From: Aeromicrobium fastidiosum
GTDB taxonomy: Bacteria; Actinomycetota; Actinomycetes; Propionibacteriales; Nocardioidaceae
Assembly (NCBI RefSeq): GCF_017876595.1
Contig: NZ_JAGIOG010000001.1
Location: forward strand, 2,356,001 to 2,420,000
DNA length: 64,000 nucleotides
Direction: 5' to 3'
Below, in pieces: positions 43,763-52,230 of the stretch (positions are counted from its first letter, which is position 1; each line of letters begins with the position of its first letter). The notes under the pieces are model-generated. The model saw only the letters and a list, made by a program, of their open reading frames with translations. It ran no database searches and was not told the origin of the DNA. The position numbers and the translations under genes are program-made.

Positions 43763-44034
43763 GCGCCAACCCGTGCGAAGGACCCGACTGCGAGCAGGCC
43801 CTCGACAAGCTCTACCTCTTCATCGATCAGGAGATCGACACCGCGAGCTGTGCGGAGATCCAGACCCACATCGACGAGTGCACGAGCTGCCTGAGCGAGT
43901 ACGACCTCGAGCGTGTCGTCAAGAGCCTGGTGTCCCGCTCGTGCTCGGAGGTCGCGCCCGACCCCCTGCGCGAGAAGGTGCTGCTGTCGATCCGCACCGT
44001 GCAGGTGCAGATCACCGAGCAACGCACGGTCTGA
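43759..44034 (+). CDS. rsrA: zinc-binding anti-sigma factor RsrA/RshA
   Basis: A 91-residue ZAS protein. Zinc and redox residues are C11, H37, C41 and C44 (THIDECTSC), the same numbering as RsrA of Streptomyces. It binds and silences SigH in reducing conditions; oxidation forms a disulfide, expels zinc and frees the sigma. The GTG start overlaps the sigH stop, so it is made in equal amounts by coupling. Confidence 0.95.
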   Translation: MSANPCEGPDCEQALDKLYLFIDQEIDTASCAEIQTHIDECTSCLSEYDLERVVKSLVSRSCSEVAPDPLREKVLLSIRTVQVQITEQRTV

Positions 44035-44161
44035 ACCGACTCGAACGCCTCCACACCGGGGTGTGAGTCAGGTAACGTCCGTCCGATCGTGACGATCTCG
44101 GCCGTCGTGACGACCAACGGGTGTCTCCCACTGGGGGAGCACCGACGAGGACGGAACGATC

Positions 44162-44872
44162 ATGAACGACCTGACCACCCACCCCACCACGGCGCAGAAG
44201 CTCGGTGCCGAGCTGCTGGGCACTTTCTGGCTCGTGCTGGGCGGCTGCGGCACCGCCGTCCTCGCCGGTGACGTCGTGGGCCCCGGCGGCATCGCCGCGG
44301 CCTTCGGCCTGACGGTCCTGACCGGGGCGTATGCCTTCGGCCCCGTGTCGGGCGGGCACTTCAACCCCGCCGTGACGGTCGGGCTGGCTGCCGCCAAGCG
44401 GTTCGGGTGGCGCGACGCTCCCGGCTACGTCGTCGCGCAGGTCGTCGGTGCCACGGTGGCGGCGGCGCTGCTGCTCGGCATCGCCAACGGCAAGGACGGC
44501 TTCAGCGCGACGGCTTCGGGCTTCGCCTCCAACGGCTTCGGCGACCGCTCGCCCGACGGCTACGGCTTCTGGGCCGTCGTGATCACCGAGATCGTGCTGA
44601 CCGCGTTCTTCGTGCTGGTCATCCTGGGTGCGTCGTCCAAGCGCGCGGCGGCCGGCTTCTCCGGCGTCGCGATCGGCCTGGCGCTGACGCTCATCCACCT
44701 CATCAGCATCCCGGTCAGCAACACCTCGGTGAACCCCGCGCGTTCGCTGGGCGTGGCGTGGTTCGCGGGCGGGGACGCGCTGGCGCAGGTGTGGGTGTTC
44801 ATCGCGGCACCCGTCATCGGTGCGGCCGTCGCGGGCCTCACGCACGCGTTCCTGCTGGGCGACGAGGAGTAG
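44162..44872 (+). CDS. aqpZ: aquaporin Z
   Basis: A 236-residue six-helix water channel. The two NPA half-helices are GGHFNPAVTVG (near 66) and NTSVNPARSLGVAWF (near 190). The AR filter Arg follows the second NPA, and small residues in the other filter positions suit a water-selective pore. The end TTHP-type N-terminus and the C-terminus lie in the cytoplasm. It is a stand-alone gene closed by a strong terminator. Confidence 0.95.
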   Translation: MNDLTTHPTTAQKLGAELLGTFWLVLGGCGTAVLAGDVVGPGGIAAAFGLTVLTGAYAFGPVSGGHFNPAVTVGLAAAKRFGWRDAPGYVVAQVVGATVAAALLLGIANGKDGFSATASGFASNGFGDRSPDGYGFWAVVITEIVLTAFFVLVILGASSKRAAAGFSGVAIGLALTLIHLISIPVSNTSVNPARSLGVAWFAGGDALAQVWVFIAAPVIGAAVAGLTHAFLLGDEE

Positions 44873-44907
44873 CCGCCCATCCGGCGACCACCGGAGCCAC
44901 CGCACGA

Positions 44908-44939
44908 CGAAGCCCCCGTCCAGCAGGACGGGGGCTTCG
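44908..44939 (+). terminator. terminator of aqpZ
   Basis: CGAAGCCCCCGTCC and GGACGGGGGCTTCG make a 14-bp perfect stem with loop AGCA, 36 bases after the aqpZ stop. It also lies downstream of the convergent bL37 gene and could serve both. Confidence 0.85.
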
Positions 44940-44959
44940 GTGCACGAGGTGCGCTCAGG

Positions 44960-45034
44960 TCAAGCGTTGGGACGCTTGCCGTGGTTGGCGCCCTTCTTGC
45001 GGCGTGCACGACGCTTGCGGCCGGTCTTGCCCAT
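44960..45034 (-). CDS. 50S ribosomal protein bL37 (24 residues)
   Basis: A 24-codon gene encoding MGKTGRKRRARRKKGANHGK and then RPNA, with a strong GAGGAGG before the ATG. The ANHGKRPNA end matches the small actinobacterial ribosomal protein bL37 seen in mycobacterial ribosomes. It is highly basic and shorter than most gene finders accept. Confidence 0.82.
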   Translation of the reverse strand: MGKTGRKRRARRKKGANHGKRPNA

Positions 45035-45060
45035 GGTGTTCCTCCTCGAAAGACGTTGAC

Positions 45061-45432
45061 TCAGTCTCCCACAGGGGTGATCCGCGCGACGAAGCGCTCC
45101 CGGTCGACCACGACCCGCCGCACCTCGCCGGACGCCAGCAGGGTTCCGCCTGCGTCCTGCGCGACGACCTGGAACCGCACGAGTCGCCCGTCGGTGTGGA
45201 TCACGGTGGCGGTCGCGGTGACCTCGGCGCCGACCGGGCTGGCCGCCAGGTGCTCGAGCTCGACGCGGGTGCCGACGCTGGTCTGCTCCGGAGGCAGGTC
45301 GAGGGCTGCGCACGTCGCCTCCTCCAGCCAGGCCAGCACCCGCGGCGTCGCCAGCACCTCGAGATCGCCCGACCCGAGCGCCAGCGCGGTGTCGCCGGGC
45401 ATGACGAGGTGGGTGACGCTCGCAGTCTCCAT
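45061..45432 (-). CDS. hotdog-fold thioesterase (FlK-like)
   Basis: A 123-residue single-hotdog protein. TPRVLAWLEEATCAALDLPPEQ and GTRVELEHLAASPVGAEVTATATV align with the fluoroacetyl-CoA thioesterase (FlK)-type family, with an E, T and H in the expected order. It probably hydrolyses a small acyl-CoA. No fluorometabolite gene is nearby, so general acyl-CoA housekeeping is more likely. It is 26 bases downstream of nothing else on its strand except bL37. Confidence 0.82.
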   Translation of the reverse strand: METASVTHLVMPGDTALALGSGDLEVLATPRVLAWLEEATCAALDLPPEQTSVGTRVELEHLAASPVGAEVTATATVIHTDGRLVRFQVVAQDAGGTLLASGEVRRVVVDRERFVARITPVGD

Positions 45433-45450
45433 CCCCCCAACCTAGACCAC

Positions 45451-45537
45451 CGCTGACGCGTGGGTTTCGCACCGCCGAGGCGCGGCTTCCGCACCGCCGA
45501 GGCGCGGGTTCCGCCCGTCGTAACCCGCGCGTCAGCG
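45451..45537. repeat. intergenic inverted repeat with internal tandem copies
   Basis: CGCTGACGCGTGGGTT (45451-45466) and AACCCGCGCGTCAGCG (45522-45537) are complementary at 15 of 16 bases. Between them a 22-base unit (core GCACCGCCGAGGCGCGG) is repeated twice (45465 and 45487), with a partial third. It fills the whole gap between the thioesterase start and the ABC transporter stop, so it may be a terminator-like or REP-like element. Confidence 0.7.
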
Positions 45538-45541
45538 TGGG

Positions 45542-47284
45542 TCAGGTGGACCAGGCGGACCAGAGATCGGCGTAGCGACCGCCGGCCTCGACGAGCTCGT
45601 CGTGGGTGCCCTCCTCGACGATGCGTCCCTCGTGCATCACGACGACCCGGTCGGCCGACTGCGCCTGGGTGAGACGGTGCGCCACGACGAGCGAGGTGCG
45701 TCCCCGGGTGACGGCGACAGCTGCCTCTTCCAGCTCTCGTGCGCCGCTCGAGCCGGCCTCGGCGGTCGCCTCGTCGAACACCGCGACGACCGGGTCGTGC
45801 AGCAGCACCCGCGCCAGCGCGAGCTGCTGGGCCTGCGACGGCGTGAGCGGATGGCCGTGGTCGCCGACGACCGTCGACCATCCGTCGGACAAAGCGTCGA
45901 CCCACGACAGGGCGCGCACCGTCGCGAGCGCCGAGCGGATCTCTTCGTCGGACGCATCGGGCCGGGCGAGGTCGACGTTGTCGCGCACGGTGCCCGAGAA
46001 GACGTGGACGTCCTGCGTGATGAGCGCGATGCTCGACCGCACGTGGGAGGGGTCGAGGGCGTCGAGCGGGAAGCCCCCCACCGTCACCCGCCCGCGAGTG
46101 GGCACCAGGAGACCTGCTGCGACGGCGCCCAGCGTGCTCTTGCCGGCACCAGTCGCACCCACCAGCGCCACGCGCTCGCCGTCGAGGATGCGCAGCGTCA
46201 CGTCGGACAGCACCGGACGGCCGGCCACGTACTCGTGGCTGATGCCGGTCAGCTCGAACGTGCCGTGGCGGACGGGCGACGGTCCGTCGGGCACCGGGGG
46301 CGGTTCCAGCAGGGCGATGCCGGCGAGGCGGGCGAGCGAGGCACCCGCCGACTGCACGTCGTCGAAGATCATCAGCAGTGCGCCGATGGGGTTGAACAGT
46401 CGGTGGAAGTAGAGGGCCGCCGCGGTCACGGCACCGACCGTGGTCAGGTCGTCGCGCACCAGGAAGAAGCCCGTGCCCAGCACCAGCAGCAGGCCGATCA
46501 GCTCAGACCTGTTGGTGCGCGCACCGAACCGGGTCAGCAGCCTGAACACGTCGAGCGTGATGCCCATGGTGTGCCGCGAGTGGTGCGTGATGAGGTCGAT
46601 CTGGGCCTGCTCGCGCGACAGCGCCCGCAACGTCGCGGCACCCTGCACGCCGTTGACCAGCGCCTCGGCGCGCTCGCCCTCGGCGATGCGCTCGCGCCGG
46701 TAGTAGGGCCCCGACCGGGGCAGGTACCACCGCAGCCCCATCGCGTAGAACGGGGCGCTGGCCAGCCCGGCCAGGCCCAGTCGCCAGTCGAGCGCGAACA
46801 GCCCGCCCGCGGTGAACACGACCGCGACGAGCGAGCCGATCAGCAGGGGGATGATCTCGGTCAGCGACGTGGCCACCGAGCGCACGTCGTCGCCCATGCG
46901 TGACAGCAGGTCGCCCGCACCGGCCTCCTCGAGGCGGATGCTGTCGAGGTGCAGGGCGCGGTCGAGCGCCTGCTCGCGCAGATCGGCCAGCGCCGGCTCG
47001 CCGGCCCGGGCGAGGTAGGTGACCGACAGCGACGTGCCGATGCCCGCGACGATGCTGGCCGCGACGATCAGCAGGGTCCCGCGCAGGATGTCCGACGACT
47101 CGCCACCGGTCGAGACGGTGTCGACGATCTGCCCGAGGACCCACGGGGCGACGAGACCCGCGAGCCCCACCACCACGAACGCCACGGCGGAGACGATCAG
47201 CGGACGCCGGTGCGCCCGCAGCAGTGTCGCGGCCAGGCGGGTCGTCTCGCCGCGGGACGCGATGGGCAGCAGGTTCCGGCTCAT
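45542..47284 (-). CDS. ABC exporter half-transporter, subunit with intact Walker A
   Basis: A 580-residue type IV exporter half. Membrane domain ~25-310 with six helices. The nucleotide-binding domain has Walker A VALVGATGAGKSTLG, Q-loop ALITQDVHVF, a degenerate signature LTPSQAQQLALARV (LSGGQ lost), Walker B VVAVFDEATAE with the catalytic Glu, and H-loop VVAHRL. It is thus complementary to the next gene. The two overlap by four bases (ATGA) and form one heterodimer, probably for drugs or lipids. Confidence 0.92.
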   Translation of the reverse strand: MSRNLLPIASRGETTRLAATLLRAHRRPLIVSAVAFVVVGLAGLVAPWVLGQIVDTVSTGGESSDILRGTLLIVAASIVAGIGTSLSVTYLARAGEPALADLREQALDRALHLDSIRLEEAGAGDLLSRMGDDVRSVATSLTEIIPLLIGSLVAVVFTAGGLFALDWRLGLAGLASAPFYAMGLRWYLPRSGPYYRRERIAEGERAEALVNGVQGAATLRALSREQAQIDLITHHSRHTMGITLDVFRLLTRFGARTNRSELIGLLLVLGTGFFLVRDDLTTVGAVTAAALYFHRLFNPIGALLMIFDDVQSAGASLARLAGIALLEPPPVPDGPSPVRHGTFELTGISHEYVAGRPVLSDVTLRILDGERVALVGATGAGKSTLGAVAAGLLVPTRGRVTVGGFPLDALDPSHVRSSIALITQDVHVFSGTVRDNVDLARPDASDEEIRSALATVRALSWVDALSDGWSTVVGDHGHPLTPSQAQQLALARVLLHDPVVAVFDEATAEAGSSGARELEEAAVAVTRGRTSLVVAHRLTQAQSADRVVVMHEGRIVEEGTHDELVEAGGRYADLWSAWST

Positions 47285-48999
47285 CGCAGCACCGCCTCGC
47301 GGTAGTCGTCGCGCTGCGCGAGGTCGTGGTGCGTCCCCGTCGCGACGACCCGCCCGTCGCTGATCATGACGACGCGGTCGGCCGACGCCAGGAGCGCGGG
47401 GCTCGAGGTGATGACGAGGGTGCTGAGCGAGGACCCCTCGGGGTGCCGGAGCGACCGGATGCCGTCGGCGATGCGCTGCTCGGTCATGGCGTCGACCGCG
47501 CTGGTCGGCTCGGCCAGCACGAGGATCGGGGCGCGGGTGGCCATGGCCCGGGCCAGTGCGATGCGCTGGCGCTGCCCGCCGGAGAACGTCGCACCGCCCG
47601 CGCTGATCGGCTGCCGGAGGCCCTCGGGGTGGAGGTCGACGACGTCGCTGGCCGCCGAGGCCTCGAGGATCGCGGCCAGCTGGTCGTCGTCGAGGACGTC
47701 ATCGGGGTCGATCGTCGTGCGCAGCGTCCCCTCGAACAGGTCGACGTGGTGCTGGCTCACGACGACGCGCGAGCGGAGCGAGTCGATCGTCAGCTCGTCG
47801 ACCGGGTGGCCGCCGAGCGTCAGGCTGCCCGACCGCTCGTCGGGCCGCACCTCGCCCCGCACGAGGCGCACGACGGCGTCCGCGCCGGCCGGGTCGTCGA
47901 CGACGACGCCCACGAGCTCGCCGAGGCGGGGTGACAGGTCGACGTCGCAGAGGGGGCCGGAGGTCATGGACGCGAGCGAGAGCTCGGCCCGTGGGTCGTC
48001 GAGCACGGTCGAGCCGTGGGTCGCGAGAGGCGGGGTGTGCAGGAACTCCACCAGTCGCTTGGCTGATGCGAACGAGCGCGCGACCTGGGCGCTCGTCTCG
48101 CCGAGTCCCGCGATGGGCTCGGCCAGGAACTGGGTCAGGCCGACGATCGCGATGAGCTCGCCGATGCTGATGTCGCCGTCGAGCGCGCGGGTGCCGGCCA
48201 GGTAGGCCACCAGTGCGAGGAACAGGCCGCTGAGGCCCGCGGTGAGCCCGTACATGTAGCCGGACGACCGGGCCACCCGGATGCTCGCGTCGCGGGCGGT
48301 CGCGCTGTGCACGCGGTAGCGCGACGTCGCGACGTCCTCGGCCCCGACGCCCTTCAGGGGCCGCAGCCCCTTGAGCAGATCGGTCGCGACGCCCGTCGCG
48401 GTGGCGATGCCGGCCTGCTGGTCGGTCGTGTCTCGGGCGATCAGCGGCGTGACGACCTGGATCACGACCAGCACGAGCGGCACGCCGATCAGCACCACGA
48501 GCCCCAGCAGCAGGTCGATCTCGAACAGCACGACAGCGCTCACGACGACGCCCACGAGCCCTGCGAGCGTGTAGCCGATGTTCCACAGCAGCTCGCCGAT
48601 CGTCTCGGCGTCCGAGGTGGCCAGCGAGAGGGTCTCGCCGGGCAGCAGACCGGTGCGGGCGCCGCCGGCACCCAGGACGTGCTCGCTGACCTCCACCCGC
48701 AGGAGGTGCACCTCGAGCTGCAGCGCGGCGACGCCGAAGCGGGCACCGAGCCGGTACGAGTAGCTGAGCACCACGAACAGCGTGACCAGCACGCCTCCCC
48801 AGACCGCGAGCTGGTCGAGGTCGCCGGTGGTCACGGCCCGGTCGATCATGACGCCGATCACGACCGGCACGAGGGCCTCGCACAGCAGCCAGGAGGTGAT
48901 CAGGGCGTAGCAGCCCAGGAGCCTGGCGCGGTGCCGACGCACGCCTCGCCACATGAGCGCCGCTGCCGACATCGGTGGAGCGGAGACGTCGGGAGGCAC
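47281..48999 (-). CDS. ABC exporter half-transporter, subunit with degenerate Walker A
   Basis: A 572-residue partner half. Six helices span ~20-320. Its nucleotide domain lacks a P-loop (GVVVDDPAGADAVVRL instead of GxxGxGKST), keeps a perfect signature FSGGQRQRIALARAMA, has a Walker B changed to ILVLAEPTSAVD (Asp to Ala), and VITSSPALL where the H-loop histidine should be. With the other subunit this gives one working and one dead ATP site, as in heterodimeric exporters. It is not a pseudogene: the frame is intact throughout. Confidence 0.9.
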   Translation of the reverse strand: MPPDVSAPPMSAAALMWRGVRRHRARLLGCYALITSWLLCEALVPVVIGVMIDRAVTTGDLDQLAVWGGVLVTLFVVLSYSYRLGARFGVAALQLEVHLLRVEVSEHVLGAGGARTGLLPGETLSLATSDAETIGELLWNIGYTLAGLVGVVVSAVVLFEIDLLLGLVVLIGVPLVLVVIQVVTPLIARDTTDQQAGIATATGVATDLLKGLRPLKGVGAEDVATSRYRVHSATARDASIRVARSSGYMYGLTAGLSGLFLALVAYLAGTRALDGDISIGELIAIVGLTQFLAEPIAGLGETSAQVARSFASAKRLVEFLHTPPLATHGSTVLDDPRAELSLASMTSGPLCDVDLSPRLGELVGVVVDDPAGADAVVRLVRGEVRPDERSGSLTLGGHPVDELTIDSLRSRVVVSQHHVDLFEGTLRTTIDPDDVLDDDQLAAILEASAASDVVDLHPEGLRQPISAGGATFSGGQRQRIALARAMATRAPILVLAEPTSAVDAMTEQRIADGIRSLRHPEGSSLSTLVITSSPALLASADRVVMISDGRVVATGTHHDLAQRDDYREAVLR

Positions 49000-49014
49000 C
49001 TGGTGAGGGTACCC

Positions 49015-49557
49015 TCACCGGCTCCCGTCGTCGGGCGGCAGGGCCAGCGCGAAGCCCCACAGGTGCGCCCCGGGCACCGGCGTCCAGTCGAGCTCAGGAC
49101 GTCGTGCGAAGCCCATGGACCGGTAGAGCCGGTGAGCCGTCGTCATCTCGGTCAGCGAGCACAGCAGCACCTCGGTCAGACCCGCTCGCCGTGCTCGGTC
49201 GACGCAGGCCTCGACCAGTGCGCGCCCGACGCCGCGTCCTCGTGCACGTGGATCGACCGACAACGTCCTGAACTCGGCCTGGAAAGGCTGTCGGGCGAGC
49301 TGCGCGAACGCCGATCCGTGAGGGCACCACGTGACGGTGCCGACCAGATGCTTGCCGTCGACGGCCACCAGCACCTCGCTGTCGTCGGCGCGACCCGCGA
49401 CGTCGCCGATCCACGCGGCGTACTCGTGGTCGTACGTGCCGTCGGCGCGGGTCAGGTGTCCGTCGGCCTCGTAGCCGGCGACCGTCAATCGTCCGACCTC
49501 GTCGTGCTCGTCGGCGCGGACGGGACGGACGACGAGGTCAGATGCCGGTGGTGGCAC
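49015..49557 (-). CDS. GNAT-family N-acetyltransferase
   Basis: A 180-residue acyltransferase. The acetyl-CoA loop is [25 protein letters not shown] (R-x-x-G-x-G/A pattern), followed by LTEMTTAHRLYRSMGFARRPELDW, typical of small GNATs. Substrate unknown. Its 5' end overlaps the 3' end of the IlvG-like gene by 20 bases, so the two may be co-transcribed. Confidence 0.88.
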   Translation of the reverse strand: MPPPASDLVVRPVRADEHDEVGRLTVAGYEADGHLTRADGTYDHEYAAWIGDVAGRADDSEVLVAVDGKHLVGTVTWCPHGSAFAQLARQPFQAEFRTLSVDPRARGRGVGRALVEACVDRARRAGLTEVLLCSLTEMTTAHRLYRSMGFARRPELDWTPVPGAHLWGFALALPPDDGSR

Positions 49558-51214
49558 GGGGGTAGGCGGCGTCGACGTCTGTCATGACGTTGACGAGGTA
49601 GGGCACGCCCGAGGCGAGGGCGCGGTCGATCGCCGGCCCGATCTGGCGCGGGTCGGTGACCATCTCGCCACCGCCGCCGAGGGCCGTGACGACCTGGTCG
49701 TAGCGCGTCTGCGGGGCGAGGTCGGCGGCGACGTCGTAGCCGTAGATCCACTGCATGGGCCCCTTCTCGAGGCCCCACGCGGAGTTGTTGCCGACGATCA
49801 TCACGACCGGCAGGTCGTGGCGCACCAGCGTGTCGACGTCCATCAGCGACATGCCCGCGGCACCGTCGCCGTACAGCAGCACGACTTGGCTCGACGGCCT
49901 GGCGATGCGCGCCGCCATCGCCGCACCCATGCCGGCACCGAGGCAGCCGTACGGCCCGGGATCGAGCCAGCCGCCGGGGCGCTTGGGCTCGACGAACTTG
50001 CCTGCGAACGACACGAAGTCGCCGCCGTCGCCGATCACGACGGCGTCGTCGGCCAGCCGGGGGAGCAGCTCGCCGTAGATGCGGGCGGGGTGGATCGGGT
50101 CGGCCTCGGCGGTCAGCAGCTCGCTGTCGCGGGCGGTCGCCGCGGCGACCTCGTCCTGCAGGGTCGACAGCCATGGCGTCCAGTCGGGACGTGAGCCGTG
50201 GGCGGCCGATCCCGTCAAGGCGTCGAACAGGCCTGTGAAGAACAGGCTCAGGTCGCCGTGGGCCGTCGCCGCGGTGTCGGCGTGCGACGAGACCTGACCG
50301 GCGGAGTCGGCGACGTGCACCGTGCGGGCCGGCGTGGCACCATCCTTGCCGCCGAAGACGCCGTAGCCGAGCCGGAAGTCGAGCGGCGTGCCGACGACGA
50401 TCACGAGGTCGGCACGGTTGAACGACGTCGAGCGGGCCTTGGTGACGAGCTGCGGGTGCCCGCCGGGCACGATGCCGCGGCCCATGCCGTTCGAGATCAC
50501 CGGGATGCCGGTCTCCTGGACGAACTGCAGCGCGGCGACCTCGGCCCGGTCGGCCCACACATCGGTGCCGAGCACCAGCACGGGGCGCTCGGACGTGCGG
50601 AGCAGCTCGGCGATTGCCCGCAGGGCGTCGGGATCGGGCTGCACGGGTGCCGTGGTGTTGCCCTGCGACGGGCTGCCGGTGGCCGCGCTGTTGAAGAACT
50701 CGTCCATCGGGACGTCGACGAACGTGGGCCCGCGGTGCGACGAGCCGGCCAGCGTGAACGCCTCGTCGATCGTCGGGGCGATGTCGGCGACGGTGTGCGC
50801 CGTGGTCGACGACTTCGAGATCGACGAGAAGATCGGCGGGTGGTCGAGCTCCTGCAGGCTGCCGGTGCCCCAGCGGTTGTTGGGCGCGCGGCCCCCGACC
50901 ACGACGAGCGGCGACCCCGAGAAGCTCGCCTGCGCCACGGCGCTGACGCCGTTGGTGACGCCCGGCCCCGCCGTTAGCACGGCGAGGCCCGGGGTGCGGG
51001 TCAGCTTGCCGATCGCCTCGGCGGCGAAGACCGCGGTCGGCTCGTGACGCACGTCGATGATCGGCATCGCGGGCTCGGTCTTGACCGCGGCGTCGTACAT
51101 CGGAAACACGTGTGCGCCCGAGAGCGTGAACAGCGTCGAGACGCCGTGGGCTCGTGCCACGTCGAGGGCGAGGATGCCGCCGTGCTGCGGCTCGGTGGTC
51201 TGGTCGGTCGTCAT
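49538..51214 (-). CDS. thiamine-diphosphate enzyme, IlvG-like acetolactate synthase
   Basis: A 558-residue ThDP enzyme of the acetohydroxyacid synthase/pyruvate oxidase family. The N-terminal PYR domain has the catalytic Glu in DVRHEPTAVFAAEAIGKL, the middle domain VLGTDVWADRAEV, and the C-terminal PP domain the GDGAAGMSLMDVDTL to NNSAWG ThDP motif. It aligns best with mycobacterial IlvG (Rv1820), whose role beyond acetolactate formation is unclear. The ATG start gives the family N-terminus. Confidence 0.88.
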   Translation of the reverse strand: MTTDQTTEPQHGGILALDVARAHGVSTLFTLSGAHVFPMYDAAVKTEPAMPIIDVRHEPTAVFAAEAIGKLTRTPGLAVLTAGPGVTNGVSAVAQASFSGSPLVVVGGRAPNNRWGTGSLQELDHPPIFSSISKSSTTAHTVADIAPTIDEAFTLAGSSHRGPTFVDVPMDEFFNSAATGSPSQGNTTAPVQPDPDALRAIAELLRTSERPVLVLGTDVWADRAEVAALQFVQETGIPVISNGMGRGIVPGGHPQLVTKARSTSFNRADLVIVVGTPLDFRLGYGVFGGKDGATPARTVHVADSAGQVSSHADTAATAHGDLSLFFTGLFDALTGSAAHGSRPDWTPWLSTLQDEVAAATARDSELLTAEADPIHPARIYGELLPRLADDAVVIGDGGDFVSFAGKFVEPKRPGGWLDPGPYGCLGAGMGAAMAARIARPSSQVVLLYGDGAAGMSLMDVDTLVRHDLPVVMIVGNNSAWGLEKGPMQWIYGYDVAADLAPQTRYDQVVTALGGGGEMVTDPRQIGPAIDRALASGVPYLVNVMTDVDAAYPRATTGI

Positions 51215-51258
51215 GTGACGCACGTTACTGGACGGTAGAGACTCCCGCCGGAGAGGTC

Positions 51259-52176
51259 TCAGCCCAGCGGACGCGCGCGCGTCGTCGGCCGGTACAGCCA
51301 CGGCTGCTCGGCCCGGATCTGGTCGAGCACCGCCAGGATCAGGTCGGCGCGGTGGGCGGGCTGCTCGGCGAACAGCTCGGCGTCGGCGCGCAGGTCGTCG
51401 CGACCCTGCACGCCGAGCGCGAGCTGCAGGTGCAGCGCCCTCAGGAACGACGAGGTGTTGCGGACGCCGGGGGAGGGCCACTCGGCCTCGAGGTGCCCGC
51501 GGGTCTGCGGCGGCTTGATGCCCTGTCCGAGTCGCACGAGCCACGGCTCGACGATGACGGGGTCGAGCTCGTTGCGGTGCAGCAGCGTCATGACGGCGTA
51601 GGCCAGGCGATCGTCCTCGCCGTGCCGCCAGATGTAGGCCGTGGGAGTCAGCACCCGGTCGGCGATGACGTCGAGCAGCACCGTCAGCTCGAGGCGACCG
51701 AAGTGCCGCGACCGGGCCAGGGCGGCCAGCAGATCGGCGCCGTGGGCGATCGCATTGGCCCAGCCCTGCTCGGGTATCCAGCCGCGGTGGTCCTGCTCGC
51801 GGACGTACCAGGCCGTCGCCCGGTCGCCCCAGTCGAGCACCGACTCCGACGACATCAGGTGCTCGTTGTTGTCGCGGCCGATGATCTCGGCCAGCATCAG
51901 CGCGCTGTACGACCGGCGCATGACCGACACGTCGCCGTCGTGGCCGAGCCCGTACCGCAGGCCCGGGGCAATGCCGTCGCCCAGACCGGCCAGCAGCTGG
52001 TCGTACACACCGCGCGTGATCCACGTCGTCAACAGGGGATACGCGAGGTCCTCGCGGGTGCGCGGGTTGGGGTGTCCCAGCATCTCGACCAGCTCGACGG
52101 TGCTCTCGTCGAGACCTCGGTCGCCGGGCACGTCCATGCCGCTCTGCATGACCGCCTGCCAGTACGCCTCCGACAT
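51259..52176 (-). CDS. DUF2785 family protein
   Basis: A 305-residue protein, mostly helical: LVEMLGHPNPRTREDLAYPLLTTWI, MRRSYSALMLAEIIGRDN, GWIPEQGWANAIAHGADLLAALARS and LALGVQGRDDLRADAEL. This HEAT-like helical pattern matches DUF2785, of unknown function. No membrane segment or catalytic signature is seen. It is divergent from pdtaS with 54 bases between starts. Confidence 0.85.
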   Translation of the reverse strand: MSEAYWQAVMQSGMDVPGDRGLDESTVELVEMLGHPNPRTREDLAYPLLTTWITRGVYDQLLAGLGDGIAPGLRYGLGHDGDVSVMRRSYSALMLAEIIGRDNNEHLMSSESVLDWGDRATAWYVREQDHRGWIPEQGWANAIAHGADLLAALARSRHFGRLELTVLLDVIADRVLTPTAYIWRHGEDDRLAYAVMTLLHRNELDPVIVEPWLVRLGQGIKPPQTRGHLEAEWPSPGVRNTSSFLRALHLQLALGVQGRDDLRADAELFAEQPAHRADLILAVLDQIRAEQPWLYRPTTRARPLG

Positions 52177-52230
52177 CTGTTCATCGTGTCACGGACACCC
52201 GGCCCGTTCGGCCCCGACTACGCTGCACGG

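Noticed and set aside
45061-45432. Fluoroacetate resistance
   Set aside because: The hotdog protein resembles FlK-type thioesterases, but no fluorinase or related gene is present and the family is broad.
47281-48999. Possible pseudogene: ABC half-transporter without a P-loop
   Set aside because: The reading frame is intact, membrane helices and LSGGQ signature are preserved, and the partner gene has the opposite defects, which indicates a degenerate-site heterodimer instead of decay.
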